From: JBKQHQ01 sp052148715
GTDB lineage: Bacteria > Pseudomonadota > Alphaproteobacteria > Rhizobiales > Xanthobacteraceae
Assembly (NCBI GenBank): GCA_052148715.1
Contig: JBKQHQ010000242.1
Coordinates: forward strand, 1-13,437
DNA length: 13,437 nt
Direction: 5' to 3'
Shown here one piece after another: positions 4,709 through 11,647 of the stretch (its first letter is position 1; the number at the start of each line of letters is the position of its first letter). Made by a program: the position numbers and the translations under genes. The notes under the pieces are model-generated. The model was not told the origin of the DNA and made no database searches. It saw only the letters and a program-made list of their open reading frames with translations.

Positions 4709-6343
4709 TTAGGCCGCCGTGGCGGCGATTTCGGATTGCGATTCGGCGGCACCCCGCGAATTCGCGGCAACGCCGGCGAACGGATCGAGGCTGCTCAGGT
4801 TGTGACGCGGATTGAGCCGCTGGGCGATGAAGCGGTCCGGACGGACGAGGATGCCGCGAACGCTGTGTCTCTTTGCCCAGTCCAGGAACGCTTGATTCTC
4901 GCACTGCATCTGCAGCGTCGGCGTCACGGCCGCTCCGTTGATGGCCAAGAAGCGCGCGCCGAACGCGTCGAGAATTTCGCGGTCGCGGCGGGATAATTCG
5001 GCGCGCGGATCGGCGCCGACGCCAAGCGCAAGCCATTGATGGCAGTCGAGCCAGGCGTCAAGCGGGCGCGCCTGCCCGGCGGCCGCCACCTGCGGCTGCG
5101 GCAACATCTGGCCGACGATGCCGTCTCTGTCGGCGCCCGTCAGCGCGCTGCGCGAGATGTGCGGCGGCGGCAGCACGCCACCGCCGCGAATGAACGAGCG
5201 GAAGCCCGGCGAAAGATTAAGAAGCGCGAATACCGCGTCGCGCACTCCCGCGATCGCCCGATTTGTGGGCATAATCACGGCGCCGAGACGGCGCGACAGA
5301 TTGACCATCGCGCGGACGTGGTCGGCCCGCTCGATCTCGTACGTGTCCAGGATCTCTTCGCCGGCGCTGCCCGCCACGACGGCAGCGAGCTTCCAGGCGA
5401 GATTGGCCACGTCCTTCATGCCGCCGTTCATCCCCTGGCCGGCAAACGGCGGCATCAGATGGGCCGCATCGCCGGCGAGCAGAACGCGATCCTTTCGCCA
5501 CCGGTCGGCGACGCGGGCATGGAACGTGTAGACCACCCGACGTTCGATCTCGACGGCGGCGACATCGACGAACGGCGCCAAGAGCCGCCGGATGCTGTCA
5601 TCGCTCGCCAGCTCGTCCGGCGGCTCCCCGGGCAGCTGCATGAACTCCCAACGCACCCGCGATCCGACAGCCGGCAGTCGAACCGTCGGCCGGCGCGGGT
5701 CGCAGAAGAACGTAATGTTGTCGACGTCGTGATTGTCGATCCGTGCGTCGATGACGAGCCAGCGCTCGGCGTAGGTCGCACCGACCACGCGCGAACCGAT
5801 CAAATCGCGCGTCATGCTGTTGCCGCCATCGCACCCGACGAGAAATTTGGCGCGCAGCGACCGGGTGCCCGCGGGCGTTTCAACCCCCACTTCGACGCCA
5901 TGCCCGTCTTGGGAGATGGATCTCACGCAGTGATTAAACAGCGCGCGCACCGAAGCAAACCGCGCAAGCCCACCAAAGAGCCCTTGCTCGAAGTGCGGCT
6001 GGTAAAATGTGCCAAGCCGGGAATGACCGTGCACACCACGCGGCGGAACCATCTCCATCAGCTTGCGGCCGCGGGCGTTCAGATAAATGACCTCCGGGTC
6101 TTGCACGAGCCCGTCGACGATTGCATCGAATAGGTCGACTTGCGCGAACAGCCGCAATGTCTCTGCGTCGTACGCGATCGCGCGCGGCACGCCGACCAAC
6201 CCGTCGTTTCGCTCGACGAGCACGACGTTAAGGCCTGCGATCCCCAAGAGGTTGCCGAGCATTAGTCCGATCGGGCCGGCGCCAACAATCGCCACGTCAC
6301 AGTCGGACGGCAAATCGCAATCTGCACCCGCGCCATTCCCCAT
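4709..6343 (-). CDS. FAD-dependent aromatic monooxygenase (MhpA/PheA-like, FAD_binding_3)
   Basis: 544 residues, soluble flavoprotein. The Rossmann motif CDVAIVGAGPIGLMLG (G21, G23, G26) binds the ADP part of FAD and is followed by the group-typical LVERNDGLVGVPRAIAYDAETLR. The second motif, LVGCDGGNSMTR (D172-G173), belongs to NAD(P)H/FAD binding, and the third, RVLLAGDAAHLMPPFAGQGMNGGMKD (G291-D292), contacts the ribityl chain. A C-terminal thioredoxin-like domain (about 400-544) completes the class A flavin hydroxylase layout seen in MhpA, which hydroxylates 3-(3-hydroxyphenyl)propionate ortho to its hydroxyl. CCTCCC at 6351-6356 gives a GGGAGG ribosome binding site. As first gene of a minus-strand operon followed by two VOC proteins, it probably makes the catechol-type substrate for ring cleavage. 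Which phenolic it hydroxylates is not readable; flavin hydroxylases of flavonoid degradation are also in this group. Confidence 0.9.
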   Translation of the reverse strand: MGNGAGADCDLPSDCDVAIVGAGPIGLMLGNLLGIAGLNVVLVERNDGLVGVPRAIAYDAETLRLFAQVDLFDAIVDGLVQDPEVIYLNARGRKLMEMVPPRGVHGHSRLGTFYQPHFEQGLFGGLARFASVRALFNHCVRSISQDGHGVEVGVETPAGTRSLRAKFLVGCDGGNSMTRDLIGSRVVGATYAERWLVIDARIDNHDVDNITFFCDPRRPTVRLPAVGSRVRWEFMQLPGEPPDELASDDSIRRLLAPFVDVAAVEIERRVVYTFHARVADRWRKDRVLLAGDAAHLMPPFAGQGMNGGMKDVANLAWKLAAVVAGSAGEEILDTYEIERADHVRAMVNLSRRLGAVIMPTNRAIAGVRDAVFALLNLSPGFRSFIRGGGVLPPPHISRSALTGADRDGIVGQMLPQPQVAAAGQARPLDAWLDCHQWLALGVGADPRAELSRRDREILDAFGARFLAINGAAVTPTLQMQCENQAFLDWAKRHSVRGILVRPDRFIAQRLNPRHNLSSLDPFAGVAANSRGAAESQSEIAATAA

Positions 6344-6391
6344 TTGGCATCCTCCCGTCGCTGAAGTTGCGTTGGGCTCCCCAATCTCATA

Positions 6392-6420
6392 TTGACCTTT
6401 ATAGTCATTTCGACTATTTA
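6392..6420 (+). promoter_or_regulatory. Putative promoter for TetR-FAH-MDR arm (-35 TTGACC, -10 TATTTA)
   Basis: TTGACC (6392-6397) and TATTTA (6415-6420) are separated by 17 bp. The start point would be near 6427, giving a leader of about 35 nt that contains the ribosome binding site. It lies completely inside the palindrome. Confidence 0.5.
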
Positions 6421-6425
6421 GTCAA
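6398..6425 (-). promoter_or_regulatory. Putative promoter for monooxygenase-VOC arm (-35 TTGACT, -10 TATAAA)
   Basis: On the minus strand TTGACT (6425-6420) precedes TATAAA (6403-6398) by 16 bp, a good sigma-70-like pair about 55 bp before the monooxygenase ATG. It shares almost every base with the plus-strand promoter. Confidence 0.5.
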
Positions 6426-6460
6426 TATGAAAATCAGAGACCGGGAAAGAGGGGCCCAAC

Positions 6461-7120
6461 ATGGCGAGGATCGATCTGGCGCGCCGGGCCCAGATTGGCC
6501 GCGATCGACGGGCACGCACCCGAGCGGAGTTGATCCGAGCGGCACGTGTCCTCTACGCGGCCCGAACATTCGATTCGGTAACGGTGGATGATGTGGTGAA
6601 CGCCGCGGATGTCGCGAAGGGCACCTTCTATGTGCATTTCGATGGCCTCGACGATCTGCAAAGCGTCCTGGCTGACGATTTGGCGCGCGAATTCGATGAG
6701 CTGTTGCAGCCTCGCCGATTGTCGCTCGATGATCCGATCGAACGCATTGCCGCCGGATGCGGCGCTTTCATCAATCAGGCACTGCACGATCCGGCTTGGG
6801 GCGCACTCATCGTGCGCGGCGCCGCTGCAATGCCAAGTGTAGCACGCGTTGCGCGCGGGCGGCTCAATGAGGACATCCGCCGGGCGGCAACGAGTGGCCG
6901 CCTTCACGATGTTGCGCCCGATATAGCCTTAGAGCTCATTCTCGGCATCACGATGCGCACGATGCAATCGGCTGCGGAAGGACGCCTCAAGCCTAAGCAC
7001 GCGCCGGCCATCGTCGCGGGCATTCTTCGCGCCATCGGCGTGCCCGCGGGGGAGGCCAGCGAGATCGCATTGCGCCTCGTGACGCCTGATGGGCCAAGTT
7101 TCAAAAACCGTGCGGCCTGA
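6461..7120 (+). CDS. TetR/AcrR family regulator of the catabolic cluster
   Basis: 219 residues. The N-terminal domain (about 17-63) has RARTRAELIRAARVLYAARTFDSVTVDDVV and the helix-turn-helix VNAADVAKGTFYVHFDGLDDLQSVL, clear TetR features. The C-terminal ligand domain is helical with no recognisable subfamily tag. AAAGAGGGG at 6446-6454 precedes the ATG. The gene is the first of the plus-strand arm, 25 bp before the FAH gene, and divergent from the monooxygenase operon. The palindrome between them overlaps both promoters, so this protein probably represses both arms, itself included, and a pathway compound would release it. An in-frame role as activator is not excluded. Confidence 0.9.
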   Translation: MARIDLARRAQIGRDRRARTRAELIRAARVLYAARTFDSVTVDDVVNAADVAKGTFYVHFDGLDDLQSVLADDLAREFDELLQPRRLSLDDPIERIAAGCGAFINQALHDPAWGALIVRGAAAMPSVARVARGRLNEDIRRAATSGRLHDVAPDIALELILGITMRTMQSAAEGRLKPKHAPAIVAGILRAIGVPAGEASEIALRLVTPDGPSFKNRAA

Positions 7121-7145
7121 CGCGGGCGGACAAGGAGCAGAGTCC

Positions 7146-8093
7146 GTGGCCGTTAATCTTGCCCGCCTCGATACGGATGGCGGCCCCCACTGGGCGGTCG
7201 TGCAACGAGATAAGATCGTTTCGTTATCCGGCGACTATCCGACGACCGCTGTACTGATCGAGCATGGCGAAGACGACTGGCGGAGCGCCAGCCGCCGGAC
7301 GACGGCCGCCGCATTCGATACCGGGCGCCTGCTGTCGCCGGTGACCGCACCGTGCCGCATTTTCTGCCAAGGCGCCAACTATCGCCGGCATATGGTCGAA
7401 TCGGGGCTGGACCCCGACGCCAAGACTTTCAACATGTTCTTCACCAAATCCGACGCATCAATCAGTCCGGCGCGCAGTGTCGTATGCCGGCCTGCGCACG
7501 TCGCGTTGCTCGATTATGAGATTGAGCTTGCGCTTGTATTCCGCCGTTGCGTGTCATCGCCCGTCACGGTCACACCCGATACGCTGAAGGACTATGTCTT
7601 CGCCGTCACGATTGCAAACGACATCAGCGCCCGCGACGTGCAGCTTCCGCAGACCCAGTTCTTCAAGGGCAAGAGCTATAGGGGCTTTTGCCCGATCGGG
7701 CCATGGCTGACCATCCTTGAGCCGGAGGAGCTCGCATTGCTCGACAATTTTGACCTGCGTCTTTCGGTTAATGGCGTCCTGCGGCAGCACGACACGACGG
7801 CCAATCTCGTCTTCAAGCCGGCGGAAACGATCTCGGAGTTGTCGATCTTTGCCAACATTGCCCCCGGAGATGTGCTTCTGACCGGAACGCCAAGCGGCTG
7901 CGCGTTGCGGGTGCCGCCGCCAATGGTTCGTCGCATTCTGCAGCTGCTGCCCGAGCGGAAGGTCTGGGAGCTATTTGTTTCTTCGCAGCGCCGGCGGCCG
8001 GAATATCTCAAGCCTGGCGACACCATGACGGAGACGATCCGCAGCGCCGACGGACAGCTCGATCTCGGCGAGCAGATAACAACGATTGCATGA
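7146..8093 (+). CDS. Fumarylacetoacetate hydrolase (FAH) family protein
   Basis: 315 residues from the GTG at 7146, chosen because AAGGAG lies at 7132-7137 with 8-base spacing; an in-frame ATG at 7089 would overlap the TetR gene by 32 bp and adds no family sequence. The C-terminal catalytic domain begins near residue 70 (CRIFCQGANYRRHMVESG). The metal ligands are visible as Glu125 and Glu127 in DYEIELALVF and Asp159 in TIANDISARDVQ. MFFTKSDASI, KGKSYRGFCPIGPWL and LLTGTPSGCA are the other family landmarks. The family cleaves C-C bonds of acylpyruvate-like products or hydrates and decarboxylates meta-cleavage products, using Mg2+ or Mn2+. Beside a hydroxylase and VOC dioxygenases, hydrolysis or hydration of the ring-opened product is likely. 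A loop at about 255-285 (RVPPPMVRRILQLLPERKVW) is longer than in the short family members I know. Confidence 0.88.
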   Translation: MAVNLARLDTDGGPHWAVVQRDKIVSLSGDYPTTAVLIEHGEDDWRSASRRTTAAAFDTGRLLSPVTAPCRIFCQGANYRRHMVESGLDPDAKTFNMFFTKSDASISPARSVVCRPAHVALLDYEIELALVFRRCVSSPVTVTPDTLKDYVFAVTIANDISARDVQLPQTQFFKGKSYRGFCPIGPWLTILEPEELALLDNFDLRLSVNGVLRQHDTTANLVFKPAETISELSIFANIAPGDVLLTGTPSGCALRVPPPMVRRILQLLPERKVWELFVSSQRRRPEYLKPGDTMTETIRSADGQLDLGEQITTIA

Positions 8094-8141
8094 CATCACC
8101 GCCTGGCTGACGTTACGAACGCAAGATCACGGTGAGACGTT

Positions 8142-9164
8142 ATGAGGACAAGGGCTGCATTGTTCTGCCTCGGGCCGGCCGGCAAGGGCGCGCTCGAGAT
8201 CCGCGAAGTGCCACGGCGAGATCCGGCGGGCGACGAGGTCGAGGTCGTTGTGGAGACGGCCTCGGTCAATCCGATCGATGTGCGTCGCGCCGAAGGCTAT
8301 GGATTGCGGCTCTTGTCATTGCTCGGTGCAGGCAAGTTTCCGATGGTGCTCGGCAACGACCTTGCGGGCACCGTGGCAACCGTCGGGGCAAAGATCTCGA
8401 CGTTTAGGCCCGGCGACCGCGTTTACGGGTTGAAGCCCGCGTCAGCCGACGGTACCCATGCCAGTTACGCTCTGGTCAAGGCGGCCCACGTGCTGCGCGC
8501 TCCTGCCGCCGCTGACGTTCAGGCACTGGCGGCCCTCCCCTATAGCTTCGTAACCATGTGGCTGGCCGTACGCGGCGCCGGACTGACCCATGACAACGCG
8601 GCGGGAAAGAAAATCCTCGTGCATGGGGCTGCCGGCGGCCTCGGCACCTTGGCGCTGCAGATGCTGTCCGCGTGGGACGCCAAAGTCACGGCCATTGCTC
8701 GGGCGCCAACCCTCGCCGGATGCCAGGCGGCGGGCGCCGCCGAGGTTCTCGACGGCACCAAGCAGCCGTTCGCCTCGCTCGGCCGCACGTTCGATGCGAC
8801 GCTTAATTTCGCAACCTGGGACGACGACCTTGCGCTCGTCCGCTGCCTGCGGGACGGTGCCTTGGGCCATGCGACCACGGTGCATCCGCTGTTGGGCAAC
8901 TTCGATCGGTACGGTTGGCTGAGCGGCGCCTTGAAGTCTTTTTCCGCGAAGAAAGCTAACCGCGCGGCCTTGCCTAAAGGCGCCAGGAATTACGCTTGGA
9001 CCCTCTTCCGGCCAGATGTCGCAGCGCTATCAGAGCTCGCCCGCCTCGTGGAGCAGCAGCGCATCAGCCTTCCGATCGCCATGCGCAAGCCGCTCCGGCA
9101 AGCCGACGAGGCGTTCGATCACGTCAGGAAAAGCAGATCCGGACGGGCGCTGCTCACGCCATGA
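8142..9164 (+). CDS. Zinc-independent MDR oxidoreductase (quinone oxidoreductase-like)
   Basis: 340 residues of the medium-chain dehydrogenase/reductase superfamily. The GroES-like N-terminal domain has VVETASVNPIDVRRAEGYG and FPMVLGNDLAGTVATVGAKISTFRPGDRVYG. The Rossmann domain has the nucleotide loop KILVHGAAGGLGTLALQMLSAW (about 157-178). The catalytic-zinc Cys/His of alcohol dehydrogenases and the four-Cys structural zinc lobe are absent, so this is an NAD(P)H-dependent enoyl or quinone reductase type. The gene begins 48 bp after the FAH stop on the same strand and is probably co-transcribed with it. Reduction of a double bond, or of a quinone by-product of the pathway, is a reasonable role. 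The ribosome binding site is weak (GGTGAG about 5 bases before the ATG). The N-terminal residue choice rests on this ATG being the one closest to the family start. Confidence 0.87.
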   Translation: MRTRAALFCLGPAGKGALEIREVPRRDPAGDEVEVVVETASVNPIDVRRAEGYGLRLLSLLGAGKFPMVLGNDLAGTVATVGAKISTFRPGDRVYGLKPASADGTHASYALVKAAHVLRAPAAADVQALAALPYSFVTMWLAVRGAGLTHDNAAGKKILVHGAAGGLGTLALQMLSAWDAKVTAIARAPTLAGCQAAGAAEVLDGTKQPFASLGRTFDATLNFATWDDDLALVRCLRDGALGHATTVHPLLGNFDRYGWLSGALKSFSAKKANRAALPKGARNYAWTLFRPDVAALSELARLVEQQRISLPIAMRKPLRQADEAFDHVRKSRSGRALLTP

Positions 9165-9259
9165 TGCTTGGCCGACCTTATATCTTTTTCCGATTAGGTT
9201 AGCTGTTCCTCCCCCCAAAAGCGGCCGCAGGTCCGGGTCCCGCAGCGGACCGCGCGCCC

Positions 9260-9294
9260 CGACCGCACACAACTTGGCGAAGATTGTGCGGTCG
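9260..9294. repeat. 10-bp perfect hairpin downstream of the MDR gene
   Basis: CGACCGCACA (9260-9269) pairs perfectly with TGTGCGGTCG (9285-9294) around a 15-nt loop. It lies 95 bp after the MDR stop codon. With no T run after it, terminator function is only possible. Confidence 0.55.
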
Positions 9295-9454
9295 AACGGA
9301 GCAACGCGGACAACGGGCCCGTTGATCCCGGCGTTCGGCAGGTCTCAGTTTGACCCATATGCGACATCGCTGCATCGCAGCAAACTAACCCGCGCGCTTT
9401 GTATGACGAGAAAGGAGCATAGTGAGTGGTGACGGGAGGCGGTTCACGACACTT

Positions 9455-9482
9455 GAGGGACATAACCAATTTTTTGTCCCTC
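9455..9482. repeat. 8-bp perfect hairpin with T-rich loop
   Basis: GAGGGACA (9455-9462) pairs with TGTCCCTC (9475-9482). The 12-nt loop ends in five T residues, so the T run is inside the loop and not behind the stem. Confidence 0.5.
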
Positions 9483-9572
9483 GCGACAGAGAAGCGCCCA
9501 GGTCCCGACGAACTTGACGTCGCCTCCTGTCCGGGATTCAAGACCCGGTCGCCGCCTGCATTATCTTCCGCT

Positions 9573-9591
9573 CTTTGACGTAGCGTCAAAG
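9573..9591. repeat. 8-bp hairpin with 3-nt loop, 3' of the LysR gene
   Basis: CTTTGACG (9573-9580) and CGTCAAAG (9584-9591) around TAG. It lies 75 bp beyond the stop of the minus-strand LysR gene and could close its transcript, though no T run follows. Confidence 0.5.
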
Positions 9592-9666
9592 GGCGCGGTT
9601 CGTGCCTCGACCTGCCGTTCAACGATCGCAATTCACTGCAGCGCTCCGTCGCGAGGCTTCGGCACG

Positions 9667-10587
9667 CTAGGGACCTTGGTGTGCCCCCCCCGAAACTGCT
9701 GTCCGCGCCAAACGGCGAGCCACGGCGACGAAGTTCCGCACCGCTGGGGAGGAGTCGTCACGCCGATACACAAGGCTGAGCGGCGCACGTAACCCCTCCG
9801 CTTTCAAGGGGACGTAACCGATCCCGTCGACATGAAGCAGGTTGATGCAGCGAGGAACGATGGAGATGCCGAAGCCACCGGAGACCAGCAGGACGCTCGC
9901 TACCAGATCCGGACCTTCCTGCCCATGAATTGGGTTGAACCCCGCGCGGTGGCAGGCTTCGATGATCGAGTCGTGAAAGCCGGGATTGAGCGCCTGCGGT
10001 ACCATAATGAATGTCTCCTCGGCGAGTGCGGCGAGCCGCACCGTAGGGAAACCAAAAAACGGATGTCCTCGCGGCAGCACAACCAGCAGGTCCTCTTCGA
10101 GGAGCAGATCGACGGCAAGACCACGGTGGTCGCCGATGGGCGGTCGGACGAATGCGAGGTCAATCTGGCCCCCATGCAACTGGGCAACCACTAACGGGGT
10201 GTTGCCCTCCTCCGGCGAGAGCAGGACCTCGGGATAACGCTGCCGGAACTCACGCACGACAGCGCCGATGAGGGGATGAAAGTAGGTCCCCCCAGCGGTG
10301 CCGGCCTTGATCTGTCCGGTTTCGCCACGGCTACGACGCCGCACGCTGATCTTGGCGTGCTCGACCTTTTGCAGGATCTCAAGCGCTTCCTGCAGGAGCA
10401 GCTTTCCCGCCCCGGTCAGCTCGACCCCACGGGTCAGGCGACGGAAGAGACGCGTGCCCATCTCCTTTTCCAGTTGCTGGATTCGTCGGCTCAGCGGCGG
10501 TTGCTGGATGCCGAGACGTGCGGCCGCGCGCGTGAAATTGCGCTCTTCGGCGACCGCAACGAAGTAACGGAGCGAGCGAAGTTCCAT
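9667..10587 (-). CDS. LysR-family transcriptional regulator
   Basis: 306 residues from the ATG at 10587, which gives the classic start MELRSLRYFVAVAEERNFTRAAARLG; in-frame codons upstream to 10632 add non-family sequence. The winged helix-turn-helix spans about 1-60 (FTRAAARLGIQQPPLSRRIQQLEKEMGTRLFRR, then GVELTGAGKLLLQEA). The effector domain (about 90-295) has RQRYPEVLLSPEEGNTPLVVAQLHGGQIDLAFVRPP and a late GGFGISIVPRCINLLHVDGIGYVPL, the pattern of the BenM/CatR branch that senses aromatic acids. That branch assignment is inference from overall resemblance. LysR regulators are often divergent from their target; here only decayed sequence lies upstream, so the target may have been lost or may be the catabolic cluster on its other side, whose MDR gene converges on it. 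A weak GGATGG lies about 8 bases before the start. Confidence 0.9.
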   Translation of the reverse strand: MELRSLRYFVAVAEERNFTRAAARLGIQQPPLSRRIQQLEKEMGTRLFRRLTRGVELTGAGKLLLQEALEILQKVEHAKISVRRRSRGETGQIKAGTAGGTYFHPLIGAVVREFRQRYPEVLLSPEEGNTPLVVAQLHGGQIDLAFVRPPIGDHRGLAVDLLLEEDLLVVLPRGHPFFGFPTVRLAALAEETFIMVPQALNPGFHDSIIEACHRAGFNPIHGQEGPDLVASVLLVSGGFGISIVPRCINLLHVDGIGYVPLKAEGLRAPLSLVYRRDDSSPAVRNFVAVARRLARTAVSGGAHQGP

Positions 10588-10876
10588 CGGCGAAACCATC
10601 CGTAGCGCACTGGGCTTCAGCCTGCCCGCCAAGGCCCTTCTTGCGTGGTGCGCGGCCGCGGGCCCTCAAGTGCCAGCATATTCGTAAAGTATTGAACACG
10701 CTACATCTGTTCATTGGACAGCCGCAGCTTCGAGCGCCATCTTGGCCGCTACCAAGGGGCAACTCCTAGGTGACGCGACGCCGTTGCCGACGGCGAGGCC
10801 GTCGAGGCACATCACCGCGCCCCCATTAGCCCGTACGTCCCGGGATTTGGGATCCCAATCACCCTTGATTGGATTT
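10588..10876. other. Upstream region of the LysR gene, no supportable gene
   Basis: About 290 bp between the LysR start and the RHH remnant. Frames are open on both strands but carry no family motif and no convincing ribosome binding site. It should contain the LysR promoter and its binding site; I could not pick one T-N11-A motif with confidence. Confidence 0.4.
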
Positions 10877-11110
10877 GTCAGCACGAAGTCGCTTATCGTC
10901 GAGCATTCGATCGCTATCAAGGGTCGCCGGACGACCATCGAAATCGAGGAGGCATTTCTGGACGTCGCTGAAGAAAGTTGTCCAGGAACGCGGCGTCACC
11001 TTAACACTGCTCGTCTCCAAGATTGACGCCGAGCGGGGTAGGCAATTTGGCTTCTGCGCTTCGACTGTTTGTGCTCAATCACTATCGGGGAATTTTTCAA
11101 GCGAGCGACG
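10877..11110 (+). pseudogene. Ribbon-helix-helix (RHH_4-like) domain gene broken by two frameshifts
   Basis: Three consecutive frames rebuild one small DNA-binding domain. First, 10892-10957 reads LIVEHSIAIKGRRTTIEIEEAF. Then, after an extra base in the TTT at 10954-10957, 10958-11035 reads WTSLKKVVQERGVTLTLLVSKIDAERG. After a second shift at 11036-11040, 11041-11085 reads GNLASALRLFVLNHYR. The order K.S..I.GRRT.IE.E.AFW..LK.....RG.TL..L...ID..R..GNL.SALR.FVL.HYR is that of the alphaproteobacterial ribbon-helix-helix family. The original start codon is not apparent: the expected position has GTC before AGCACGAAG. No working product is expected. An assembly error is possible but unlikely given the second break and the decayed surroundings. 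Confidence 0.72.
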
Positions 11111-11144
11111 CACGGCCCGATTTGGCCGCTCATCGGATGACCGA

Positions 11145-11351
11145 GCGATGCAAGCCCTTGGGCAGCACGTGCATCAGGAAGCGCCTGATGAACTCATGCG
11201 CGGCGAGCGTCATGATCTTGTAGCGCGCGAGGCCGTCGGCGCGATAATCCTCGTACCTGAAGGTGACGCCCTTGTGGTCGCAGGCGATCAGTCGGCGGTT
11301 GGAGATGGCGACGCGGCGGGTATAGCGCGACAGATACCCCAACACGTTCTT
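11145..11351 (-). mobile_element. IS91-type transposase fragment
   Basis: On the minus strand 11351-11145 reads KNVLGYLSRYTRRVAISNRRLIA, then GVTFRYEDYRADGLARYKIMTLAAHEFIRRFLMHVLPKGLHR. This is the C-terminal half of the catalytic region of IS91/IS801-like Y2 (rolling-circle) transposases: VLAYLSRYTHRVAISN, then FI.RFL.HVLP.G.HRIRHYG. The fragment stops abruptly at both ends; beyond HR the expected RIRHYG is replaced by SVIR and a stop. The N-terminal part, with the zinc-binding region and the rest of the active site, is missing, so it cannot transpose. It is sandwiched between two other gene remnants. Confidence 0.85.
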
Positions 11352-11580
11352 CGTCCTACCAGAGGACCAGATCGACGTATTTTGCAGCGCCGTCGCACGG
11401 CTCAAGTCAGCGGCGGACTACGAGCAGCTGGTCGACAGCTTCGGCGTGCGGCGGTCGAACGAAAAGTTCTGGTCGGTCTACGACGCGATCAACTCGACCC
11501 ACCTCGCCAACGTTCCCGTGCGCTCGGGCACCCTGGATCTCACGCGCCATGCGCTCGAGGAGAAATTGCGAGGCCGCTGA
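11344..11580 (+). pseudogene. C-terminal remnant of an unrecognised protein
   Basis: The plus-strand frame from about 11344 to the TGA at 11578-11580 reads as convincing protein: LPEDQIDVFCSAVARLKSAADYEQLVDSFGV, then RRSNEKFWSVYDAINSTHLANVPVRSGTLDLTRHALEEKLRGR and stop. Composition is balanced, with charged and hydrophobic residues alternating as in amphipathic helices. There is no start codon or ribosome binding site, and the coding sequence begins exactly where the IS91 fragment ends, so the 5' part was removed or displaced by that element. I do not recognise the family. It is about 78 residues long and is expected to be silent. Confidence 0.55.
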
Positions 11581-11647
11581 CTTGGACCTGCGTCAACTTT
11601 GCGCGCCGATTGAGGTAGGACCAAATCGTCACTGCCAGCATGAATGG

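Larger units (their letters stand above)
6389..6428. promoter_or_regulatory. Nested palindromic operator between the two catabolic arms
   Basis: The outer arms ATATTGAC (6389-6396) and GTCAATAT (6421-6428) and the inner arms ATAGTC (6401-6406) and GACTAT (6412-6417) are perfectly complementary and nearly concentric. Four TGAC/GTCA-type half-sites result. It is the most AT-rich spot of the region and sits between divergent genes, one of them a TetR regulator, so it is the best candidate for that regulator's operator. Confidence 0.65.
9165..9666. other. Gene-free interval of about 500 bp with several hairpins
   Basis: No frame here has recognisable protein content. Perfect inverted repeats are at 9260-9269/9285-9294 (CGACCGCACA, 10-bp stem), 9455-9462/9475-9482 (GAGGGACA, 8-bp stem) and 9573-9580/9584-9591 (CTTTGACG, 8-bp stem, 3-nt loop). 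None is followed by a clear T run on the relevant strand. The genes on both sides converge here, so one or more of these may end transcription. The block looks like decayed or repetitive intergenic DNA. Confidence 0.5.

Noticed and set aside
5036..6133. A 365-residue open frame on the plus strand
   Set aside because: It is antisense to the FAD monooxygenase, whose three flavin motifs fix the true strand and frame; the antisense product is Arg/His-rich with no family.
9455..9482. Intrinsic terminator
   Set aside because: The T run is in the loop and not behind the stem, and the stem is over 290 bp from the nearest upstream stop codon on the plus strand.
9194..9631. A 145-residue minus-strand open frame in the gap after the MDR gene
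   Set aside because: There is no ribosome binding site or family motif. A phrase near 9360 (MSHMGQTETC) vaguely recalls spurious peptides from intergenic repeats, but I cannot support that without a search.
10869..11618. A 249-residue open frame on the plus strand that looks like one gene
   Set aside because: It is a chance join: only a short middle part (about 10958-11035) is real RHH sequence, and the rest is antisense to the IS91 fragment or out of frame with the protein tail ending at 11580.
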